Origin: Pararge aegeria
Taxonomy: Eukaryota > Arthropoda > Insecta > Lepidoptera > Nymphalidae
DNA: 64,000 nt
Reading direction: 5' to 3'
Assembly (NCBI RefSeq): GCF_905163445.1
Contig: NC_053182.1
Coordinates: forward strand, 6,634,001-6,698,000
Shown in pieces: positions 11,001 through 23,000 of this stretch (position 1 is its first letter; each line of letters begins with the position of its first letter). Under the pieces are notes generated by a model. It was not told the DNA's origin. It made no database searches and saw only the letters and a list, made by a program, of their open reading frames with translations. A program made the translations under genes and the position numbers.

Positions 11001-14000
11001 AAATCATCAATCATCTCAGAACCCATAACTACGCTACGCAACCACTTTGGGACTAGATGGCGATATGTGTATTGCCGTAGTACATATATTATATATTTTT
11101 TTATATCAAATGTTTTCTCTTTTATATAAGTAGCAAGGAAAGTATCGGTCCTCCTTTTTTGTAAGTCGTATAAAAGGGAATAGTTGCAAAATTACATATT
11201 TCCGAAATCAAAACAATAAGAATTTTATGTATTCTTTTTTTTTATATTTTTTATTCCTTTACTTCTTTTATTGTATTTTTCATGATGCCTTGTTATATAT
11301 TGTAAGGGCTATGCAGCTTTGTAATAAAATCTAATTAATTGACACTCTAAAATTAAGTTTAAATTAAGGGGCTTACTCTACGATCTTAACATACATTCAC
11401 TGTCCACTGAATACATTACAATACCGTTTCTTAGCCTTATTCAGCTAATAAAATGTTTTTAAAATAAATTTTGGTATTTATGTTTAATAATCGAGTTTAA
11501 GTAGTAGGTACTTTCTTAAAAAGGATAATTATGACGCAGAGCGTGATCCAATTTATTTTATTCGACATTATATATATTTTTTTAATGTCTTATCTCGAGA
11601 GGCCAAAAATTGAACCAGTGCTTGTCTGATATCTTCTTCGTTCTTGAATGGTTTGCCCTCAAGAAATTTTGTAAGGACAGAAACAAGTGATAATCAGATG
11701 GTGCTAGGTCCGAGGAGTATGGTGGATGCGACAGAATTTCCTCTAACATGATCTTGACAGTATCGTCGTCGATTAAAGATGGTCGCCCAGAGCGTGGCTT
11801 ATCAGAAAGGTCGAAATCACCTACATGAAATTTTTCGTACCCAAAACCATCTTCTGCATGCTCTATCAGAAACGGTACCTTCACCAAACAGTTTCAATAA
11901 ATTTCTATACGCTTCTGTAGAATTTCTTCCTTGTTGGAATTCGTACAAAATACAGTGGCGTACATGAACTTTGTCGGTAGCCATGGGTACACGATCGCGT
12001 TTCACTAAAACGAGAATGATCTTAGTTTTAGTTCATCTGCGTCGAAAATGTGTATACATTGTTACACACAGGAATACTTTTTGAATGATTGTAACCAGAG
12101 CGGACAGAACTTTCCGGTAGACCTATTATCCATCTTCACATAGTATATAACAAAGTCACAAGTCAGTCAAAGTTTCAAACTGCGTAACGGATTTCAATGC
12201 AGTTTTCAGCAGTAAATAGAGTAGTTCAAGTCGAAGGTTTATACCCTACCTAAACAGGCATATTGGGAAAAACAAGAAGGTTCAAACAATTGTAATGTTA
12301 TATTGTAACAAACATTTTTGAGCGCTTAAATTACAAACGCTAGCTAAGCTTTACAAGGTAGGTTCAAATGAATGCACTCATCATCAACTCATTGCCGGCT
12401 CACTAGAGGACAATGGTCTCCTCTCAGTGAGAAGGGTTTAGGCAATAGTCAATTAGTGCAGATTGGTGGACAATTAATGCAATACGACATTCTATTATTT
12501 ATAACTCCAAACTGACCCACATTGGTATTTTCATTGCAACCGTTTGAAGCTGGGGCGGGTTTCTAGAATAGCATATAAATGTATTTAATTGAAATAAAAC
12601 TTTTGATGATATAATAGCTTAATAATATGGTCTTGATCATTAATGTCAGGTTCATACCAATTAAATTCGGGTTGGCCGTGAGCACGATTCATGTAACTGG
12701 GTCGTAATATCAACAGTCTAAGTATGGCGGTTTTTAACTTTTTATTACTTTTGGTATAAAATTATTTAAATAAAACTTCGTAAAGCGATCATTCTATAAT
12801 ATTATATGGACGAAATTTGAAAGGGAAATTTCAAGGGCGGGTTTGAGGCACATATCTTTATATGACACATATTTCCATTTTTTGTCTTCGAAATGATTCA
12901 ATAGATCAGATATCATAACGTAGGTCATATTATTGTTAGTTAATTATAAAACTGTTTTAATATAAAATACTGGTTCACGGTTTTGAAATTTAATATAAAC
13001 TTAATATGTACTATAAAAAATGCAAACTTATTATTTGCATAAACTTTGCATTTTTGTTGCACTTCATTATAATGTTAATAGCTCTTTTAACATCAATCCA
13101 AATGTTACGTTTAACATAAACATAGCTTTCATTATATGAGTGAATAATTGAAATAAAATGTAAATTTATGGCAATAAATATATTTTATATTTTGTAAATT
13201 AGATTTCCTTGCAATATACTTTAATCTCTCAAATCCTATATTTTACTTAAATTAAATTTTACGTGTTGCTCAATAAATTAAAAACCGAAAAATATCGAAA
13301 ACTGGAGTCTATATCGTTTCATTCATAAATAAATTAATATACTACGACAATACACACATCGCCATCTAGCCCCAAAGTAAGCGTAGCTTGTATTATGGGT
13401 ACTAAAATGCCTGATAAATATTTATATGCATTATATACATATATACTAAGAAAATACATATAAACACCCAGACACTGAAAAACATTCATGCCCATCACAC
13501 AAACAATTTCCAGTAGTGGGAATCGAACCCACGGCCTTGCAAACTGCGCCAATCGGCCGTCAAATTATTAATATCTTTATATTAAGAAGTCCAAGATACA
13601 GATTTAAGACTCGTCCCATTTGGCTTTATATTGGTTTAGTATGAGTTAGAACTTAGAACCTTAATACCTCACTGAGAAAATGGGAACTTAACCTGTTATT
13701 TCTGTAAAAAAGAAAACTCCATATAAGCGTAAAAAAGGCTAAATTTTTCAATGTAACGTAAAGGTTTATAACCTACGTTGTCCCTACGTACTTTAAAATT
13801 CTAATGAAAATCTATAAGTAGCCAATAGTATAGCACAAAAATAGGTCACAAATCAATAATTCGAAGTCCCGTTCGGAATGAATGGCAGAAATGGGGTATG
13901 AATTATTTTAACTATTAGTTGGTCACATAATTTGTCCGTGTTTACTACGGATTTTTACAAAGCATTTGAGAAGTAACGTATGTTTTCCCGGGATAAAAGT

Positions 14001-17000
14001 GGTTAACAGAACACTTTCGCATTTATAATATTAAATATAAGTTTGAAGATATGTATATTATGTTTTTATACATGTTTCAATTATATTGAATCCTTACTAA
14101 TATTTTAAATGTATTTGTTTGTTTATCCATCCTTTATGTCCTAACTAAGCAACAAATCAACTTGATTGTCAGCATCAAGTTAGCTGAAAATAAGGAGAGT
14201 AGCATAGGCTAAGAGTGTAATTTCAGTAAAACAACTGCAACTTTTTTTTTAAACGTTAATAAGGTAATATTGATTTACTGGTAAATGAAGCCGGTGGGTA
14301 CACGGTTCACAACTCAAACCGAAGAGCTGTACTTACCAATCTATGAGCTCTTTGCGGTACAAAATTGCGGGCCCGTAAGAACCTCAGCAAGAAATCGTCG
14401 TCCATTCGATGGGGATTGCACTCACCTCGTTCTACAACAATTGAAATACAAACTTAAATCTTTTATTATAAGTAATTGTGTGAACATTTATGATTCAAAA
14501 TATTTTTATCCGGCTGTGTAGGTATAATAAGTAATTACCTGGTATTATTAGGTATTTAAGCAATTGTTTAAATTGCTTCAACGGTGAAGAAAAGATCGTG
14601 AGGAAACTTGCATGCCTCAGAGTTATCCATAATGATCTCAAAGGTGTGTGGAGTCCACCAATCCACACTGTGCCAGCGTGGTGGCTTAAACCCTTCTCAT
14701 TGTGGGACGAGACCCGTGCCCTGTAATATTAGCCGGATACGATGATGATTAGGTATCTAACTACCTTTTTATTCGACTCATAAACTGAATGTTGAGCCTA
14801 ATGGGATAATTTAAGTAATTCAATAACTTTATGGAGTTACTAGCGAACCCGGCGGATGACGTTTTGCCCTGAAAGTCAGTGCTACATTGAATATATACCG
14901 CTAACCGTACCAGTTACCGTGTCCAATTAGGATACAGGTAAGCTACCACTGACCGAGAATAACATATATGGATTAACATAGGCTAGTTGATATAAAGGTG
15001 TAAAACGGGGGTTGAAAGACTGTAGAGTCCTAAGAGTCCTATGTTTTTCAAAGAAGGTAAGTTTCTTTCAAGGTTTTTGATCACCTTAACTTAAAGGGTG
15101 AAACGAGGGTTTTAGGAATGTGTGATTTACTGTTTATGAAGTCAGGGAAGCATTAGATAAACAAAGCTTTAAATAAAAAACCTTTCTTCTAATGGGTTTC
15201 TTAAACAGTCCCCAAGCAGAATGTAGAATAAGCTAAGAATAGTAAATAAAAGTTTGAACACTTGTTCACGATAATTTAAAGTATTGCAAATCATACAAGG
15301 ACGAAGTCGCGGTTATCCGCTACCCACTTATATAATTAGCATATGTCATACCGACCTTTCTTTTAAACTAAAAAAACTTGTGCTAAAAGACTCTAGTATC
15401 TACAATAACTGGTACAGAAATAGTTATACAGATTTACGACCGGTTCACACCATTCAAGTCACTGGTGCCGGTAAATTTATTCGCGAGCTGCACTGGAATG
15501 GACAAGTCGTTTTTATTATTCAAAGCTATTTAGTTCTTAGTGTTCTACAAACACTATGAACTGTGCACTGGAATTACCTTGATAGGGAATCTAGATGGCT
15601 TTAATAACACAGTATTAGACGTCTGGATTCAGGTTATACCGGACTGAACACGTTGTACGATAGTATTGAAAATAAAACTTCTAATCCAGTTACTCGGCGG
15701 ACCAGCACAATTTAGGTACATCAAACATTGCCTTCTTACAGTAGCTATCACTGGATTATATTGAACATCGCTGTAATCAAATCAGTATATCGCTGGACTG
15801 GACTACTATTGGAGTTATGTAAACTAGCCGCAATTACATAAGAAATAGGTGCATAATTAATTAGGCAGCTGATTTTAATCATTACCACACAAGTCCTGAG
15901 GGTAATTGCCTTCAATTCAATTCAATGCTAAATAGGTTTAGAACCGAATAAATTATGATTTGCTTTGTTCAATTTTAATTTTTAAGTCTACTGTCAGCTT
16001 CATATGTCAGAATCAGTTAAGCTGATTGCAAGATAATCTATATCAGATTATCTTGCAATTAATTTTGAAAAGTTTTTCTAATATTTGTAACACAAAATAT
16101 ATATTTTAGCGCTTCCTTATATTATCTTCTCACGCATGGGCCCTTAAAACAATGTAGGCGCAGGACAGGCGCGTCACATAAGTGGAAAGTATATGCATAC
16201 ATATATAATAATCATCATCATTATCATAAATAAATAAATAAATAAATAAATATACTACGACAATACACAAATCGCCATCTAGCCCCAATTTTAGCCTAGC
16301 TTGTGTTATGGGTACTAAGATGACTGATGAATATTTTCATTCATGCTCATCACACAAACATTTTCCAGTAGTGGGAAACCCGCGGCCTCGGACTCAGAAA
16401 GCAGGGTCGCTACAAACTACGCCAATCGGCCGTCATAAATAGCGTATAATAAACCACTGCCGGACTAAAGGCCAACGGGAGGGTTTGTCTATAATCACCA
16501 CGCTGGGCAGACGGATTGGTGGTCGCAGATGGTATACCTAGTTTTAGCACAGAGGAAGCTACCATGTTTTCAGTTATATTGCCTTAGTTCGTTTGCACGA
16601 CAGCCGCAGGAAGACATCTTATTTGTCGTTACCACATATGGCACCATACCATGTATGGCATACATGCATATATAAAATGCACAAGTTTTCTCTTCACGTA
16701 TTAATATTATGTAGATTGTGTATAGATTTATGTTTCGAGTTCCTGCATTGGTGAGAAATTAAAATTTTGCTTCATTCATTATGTTTCTATTTTGCATAAT
16801 AATTGCGACTGTATTCGAACTGAACAAGGACGTTATGTTTTAATCCGTGGGAAATCAATTCGAGCATGCGAGTACGACGCTCGGTCGCGCTGACCCTAAT
16901 GCGTAACGACATAAGTCCTGAACGCTTTTGCTTGCTAAATAAAACGAATTATACATGTGATACCTTCTGCATCGTTAGAGCTCATAGTATCTTTCTACTA

Positions 17001-20000
17001 GAAACTCCAATGTGCAACAAGGCAAATCGGCTTATCTAAAATGAAAATTATAAATTGACTATAGGCGATCGGTCGTAAATTAGGTACTATTAGTATTCTA
17101 TTCAAATTTGGAGAAAACATGTCATGCCGACAGAACGTGGGCTAGGTAAGGACAAGAAGAAGAAATAATTACAATATTATTTTTATATTTCAAGCGTAAG
17201 AACCACATTTATTAGAACATTGTTTATATTACGATATAGATAATGCTTAATTTTTCTTTTGATCGTTTTCACTGTATTGTATATAGCTGCGCCTATACGC
17301 GGGAAACTATTAGACAAAATTATTAATATGATTAGTTTTATTAGTATCACTAGTTTCACTTTTTTTTGATTATACTATGATCTTAAATCTTTGGCTTTGA
17401 TAATAAATGGTATTAAGAAGATTTTTTTCATCACAATAGATCGTAACCGGTCGACCCCACCCTGTCACGCGACCCTGAGCCGCAAGCAGAAGAAGAAGAA
17501 GAATTTTACTTCGACTACATGATACTGAAAAATAGCAACGAGTACGTCCAAGTATATCAAGAAAAGCTTGCATCAAAATATGTTATAAAAATATATAAAA
17601 AACAATTTAAAAAGAATTTTTTTTTTTTTAAATTGTGTTGTTCCTATTTTTAAAGATACTTTAAATACTAGAAAGTTACGAAAACATTGTTAACATGGTA
17701 AGACTGGTAAGAAAAAAAATTGTAGTAACAGTAGCAGAGTACCTACTCGTGTTATAATTTATGCAAAAAGTTGCTGTCAAAGCCTTTTCAAGTTAGACTT
17801 TTAAATGACTTTTACATACTCTCTCATATCACCGCGAAAACTTTCTTCTCTCTCCCTCTCTCTCTTATCTTATCATACGATAATTTTGTGTAAAGTCTTC
17901 TTATTTTCTTACGCTCCAAGTGTTTTATTTAGCACTCATAATATGAATATATGATATGCAGGTATAGGTAATGTTAAGTAGGTATACACTCTTATTAAAG
18001 CTATCGCTAAAATAAATAACCTTACTAATTTTGCTGTTTAATTTATTACTAAAGGAAGGGTCATGATATTTCAAACTTGACCTTTGGGATGTGGTTTCTA
18101 AGAAAATGATACTCAATTATATTATAAGATATTCCAGCGCTCATTTTCACGTTGGCGTTATCGCCCACTGTGAGTGTATGAACTTTATTTTAAAAGTTGA
18201 CTGAGATAGTATTTACTATCTACCTAAGTACCTATCACTTACGAGTATCAATGTAAGTAACAAAAACTATCTGCCATAACTACTAAGTAACTTCAAATGT
18301 CGTTTCTCTGGTTTAATTTTATATGCGTTATTAGTTCTGCTCAGCTCGTAATATGTACGTTATTGTAAATGTACAATCTAATGCTAGTAATAAATAAATA
18401 GTATGTTACTAAACAGTTTTTATTCAAATATTTGTCAACAACAATTGCCTAAAATAAAGAAGACTATGTGCACAAATAGTTGATGTAGTTATTACAATTT
18501 TATATTAAATGTGTGACGTAGTGATTGCGCATTGGGTAGGAACTCGTTTTAACTTTCAGGGAGCCGAGTTCGAATACCAGCACTCACCTCTAACTTTTTT
18601 AATTTAAGTAATTAAAATATCACTTGCTTATACGTTGAAGGAAAACATCCTGAAGAAACCTGCGTGCCTAAGAGTTTTACATAATGGTGTGTGGAGTACA
18701 CCAATCCCAGAATACGGTCTTAAATCTTTCTTATTGTGCGAGGAAACCTGTGCTTTGTAGTGGGCCGGTGCTGGGTTGATGGTGACAATGAATGTACTTT
18801 TCATCATCATGTCTCAAGTCTAGGCACAGATTCTTCTCTTAAGAGAGATAAAAGCAGTAATAAAATAATATAGTAGAAGCTTAGTAGTGAGGAACCACGC
18901 TGCTTCATTGTGGATTTGTTGACTTAGGATAGGCTACGTGGCTCTCATCTTATCATCTACACAAATAAAAAAACAATCTAATATGCATTATCGTTCAAAT
19001 AAATTATCAACGCTCTAGAGAATTTTTTTTCGAATGTATGATAAAAAAAGGCACTAAATGCGACCAGCGGTTTCTAAACTTTATTTTGCATCTAGATTTG
19101 CTGTTATTATTAAGGTAGTAAACAGATTATATTTTGAATATTGCTTGCAGAAAGACATTAAGAGCTGTAATCTTAAGTAACATAATAAATGCAAAAGTGT
19201 GTTTGTTGGTTTGTCTCTTTTTCAAGCAGCAACAACGAACCGGACTGTCGTCTTTCGTTGTAGTTCGTGGGTATCTTTTTCATTAAGAAAAATGAACAGT
19301 TTCTATGAAACAAATTGAGAGACTCGTTAATTCCAATATAGGTTAACAAATTTTGTTGAAATTAAGTTTTAGTTTCCGGTCTTAGAATAATATACAAGAT
19401 ACTGACTTTCCCCAAAAACCTACTACAATCCAGAATTAATACTTATACTAATAATAAAAATGTCTCTGTTTGGTTTTTTTACTAGGTTCAGCTCAACAGT
19501 TTCACTTTAAAAATTTGGTACCGAGATCTCGGAGGGTTCCTACTATACATACTTAATAACATTCGTTTTGTAGATTTTTCCTTCTGGGATACAGTGAAAC
19601 CACCGCGGGTTTCTAAATAGCTTAAAAGGTTGGGAATCTATGCACTATAACAATCACGATTTTGTAATATCAGAATCGTGATCATCTATGAAAGAGATCT
19701 AAGGCACTCCCATGCATTGTCTGTTTATGTGTATCTATAAATTATAGTCATAGCCTTAGTACAAGAATTGCTCGACCGCAATCGAGAAGTCATTTTCGCA
19801 CATCTAACTGTGTATCGGCACAGTCAAATGGACCTTAAATCTCTACTTTTAGATTCGCAATTCCTGTACTTTTGATTTTTGTTTTGCAAACGTTCTGCCA
19901 AGAGCCTCAGCTAAAGACTTTTAGGCATATTTGAGCTTTAATTCAATGCAAATAAGGTCCATTTTACTCTGATTTTCAAGTATTTCCATACTCGAAAACA

Positions 20001-23000
20001 TCTCCTGGATTGCGAGCGAGCAAATCTTGTACTAAAGCTACAGATTGTTACATCGAATCGTTAACCTTGGCACCGTTTCAAATACAATTCGGACCCCCTC
20101 CCATGCCTCGTTGTCATCAATTGGTTGAATTGCGAACATTATCTCCCCTTCTTGAGTGTTACCAGTGACATGCACTTCATACATGCATAAAAGCCCTGTC
20201 TAATCCATGGAAAACAACTCGCATAAAAAGCGGCTTTCTCCATTTTATGCCGTTTTCCTGTTTCATGCCTACCCTGGCCAAAACCCCTTGTCTGCAATCT
20301 CACCTAGTGGTAAGTGATGATGCAGTCTTAGGTGATAACGTGCTGTTAGGGTTTTGCCATACACCCTAACTGCTTTATCGTACCCGAACGCCAAATCACT
20401 CGGTGGAACGTCTGTGTCGGTAGATGAAAAATCTGTGATTGCCCCTACCGGGGATCGAACCTGCTGTGCTAGGGTGCTCGACATGTATACTAATATTATA
20501 ATCCTGCTCCGTTTATGTGGTGCCTAGTACTTTCGTGGTCTACTGGGCGCCAAATCAACGGAGAGCAGCACGGAGTTTCTCAAGGCTCAGAGGCTTTCAT
20601 CAGAGGTAACTTTGTTATTTTTTCCTATGGAGAAAATTTAACTGAATCATGTAAAACGGATAACAATTACTTCTAAAATATGGACAAGAATAACATAAAT
20701 ACTTTTCGCTCTGAAGAAAATAGATTATTTATAAATAGTTAAAGTTCCTTGAACCTTATTTAGTAGCACTCAGCACCCGTGTCAAACGTGTTGTGTAGGT
20801 ACTGGGTCAAAGCTTACTTTTTATACTGGCCACTGGCTAACCCAACATAGCATTATTAACAGGCTGCTAGTCTACTATTACTTTAGAACTTATTTTATAA
20901 AACAAGTTCACAACATGGCCTAAACCTTATACTTAATTCCTAAGCCGTCATGCCAGGATTCTCGATGGCCTTAACCGGGCTATATGCGGATTTGAAGTTT
21001 AGACTTTAGACAGTCATTCAGTTGATAGCCTTGTGCAAGCTGTTTGATATAACTAACTTAAGATCGATGAGATAATCAGTCTATAGATACAAATAACAGA
21101 TAACTTTCTGATTTATATCGATACAAATAATTTAAAAACGCGAAACATTAATACGTACGTTTTAAGGGAAAAGCAGAATGGTATAACAAACTTTTGAGCT
21201 AAAAATTTTGCTTGGGATCAATACTTTTAAATTGTTGTCATAAAAAATACACAATGACAACCATAGTCAGCTGTGTTTATATTTAATGTTAAATCGGGAT
21301 ACGGATTAACATGATAGCAAAAAAAGGATTAAGGTTGTTGATAATGTTAAAACATTCAAGTCATTAGGTGCCATTCATCATTTAGTTCATTATTTACATC
21401 ATTGACTTCATCATTTTTCATCATTAAAATCCCACTTCAGAGCAGGGGTCTCGTTCCATAACGATAAGGGTTTAGACCATAGTCAACTACGTAAGGCGAA
21501 TGAAGGTACATCTCCAGCATTGGGTCATTAATAAGTTGACGATGACGACGACGGTAACATAGATTCTTCGTATTTATATTTTCCTTGTAATATTTTAATT
21601 AAGTTCAAATAAAATTCTCAATCGAGCTATTAACGTAAATGTTTTTTTTCCATGATTCCATATAAAACGATAACGATTACAACTTCGAACCGAAATTTAA
21701 TTATACCTATATAAAAAGTAATTACAAAAATCAAGTTATTGTACAGTAAATGCCCTTTTTAAGTAACTAGTATACACTGATATTTCTATAAGTGTAGTGT
21801 TAAAAACATGAAATTGAATGAATACTTAACTTGACGACTCCTAGAAATCATCAATGATTGCAGACATGTACCTACCTACTAGAATCGAATCCGGGCATAT
21901 CAAGCTCCGAAGGAAATAGAAGATAACTCTATCTATTCATCTATCTAATCATTTCTAAAATCTATCTCTCTATTCAAATACAAATGCAAATATAAATGTA
22001 CCTAAATGTATTTTTGAAAACTGAAAGATCCAAAAGTTCTTCGTCATAGGTTTGAAAGTTTGTCAAAACACAAGGTACATTCGAACACGCTCGTGAGTTT
22101 TTATTAGTCTTTTGAGAAAATGATACTAACGAATAGTATCATTTTGGTAAAATCTTTAATGTACAGACACGGCTAGTCTACGATAACCTTGACCAATTCT
22201 ACGTTATAACGTCCTGCATCTGTTTTACGAAGGGCTGCCATTTCCAAACTCCGGACTAATGCTGAGAGTTCCTTTAAAGAAAAGCCCCGGCCCCAACGAA
22301 ATTGGTTGAATTTGCTGAACCAGGCAAACAAGTTTACGTGAGCGTATATCTTATAGGTACATAAAACTTTTCGAAATTTAATTTAATGAAATTATTATTC
22401 GCAAGAAACAATGTAAAAGGATGGTACAATATTGTTTAAATATCTCGTGGGATGTTGCGTCAAATGATATGCAATAAATAATAATTAGTTCCTTGTGGTG
22501 AATGCAGATCAGAATACAGTTGTCCCACCTCCACTCATGCCGCGGGCGTCGTACGAGGCGACTAAAGGAATATAAATAAGTTCAAAGTTTATGTAGAACG
22601 TAAGATTACAGAAAAATCCCATTACAATGTTACGGATTACTTAAACGATACAAAAGCTTGGGAGTGAAATGCTCTAGTTTCGTATAAGCTTAATATAAAT
22701 TTACTGTGGGATGGTGATAACAAAAAAAAACTACCCGGCTATGTTTGTTGTGGGCTCTTCTTAGACCAGGGCGCGTTTGGAATCCTCGTAGCTTTAGGTT
22801 CAAGTTGGCGAACGAAGTTATCACAATCCCCTTACAATTATGTTAACATATATGTATGAATGCTTCATAAGTGCCTGTGATAGGGCTACATGAATAAAGA
22901 AAATTTGAATTCAACGGAGAGCGGGCAGCAGCTCAAACCATCTAGGTACTGCGATCACCAACCCGTCTGCCCAGGGTGGTGATTTTGGGAAACCCTATTT

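Noticed and set aside
13501..13561. tRNA gene on the minus strand (GGGAATCGAACCC box)
   Set aside because: This is the B box of SINE S1. The cloverleaf is incomplete and the same sequence recurs with the SINE body; the same holds for 10848, 26590, 47760 and 54091.
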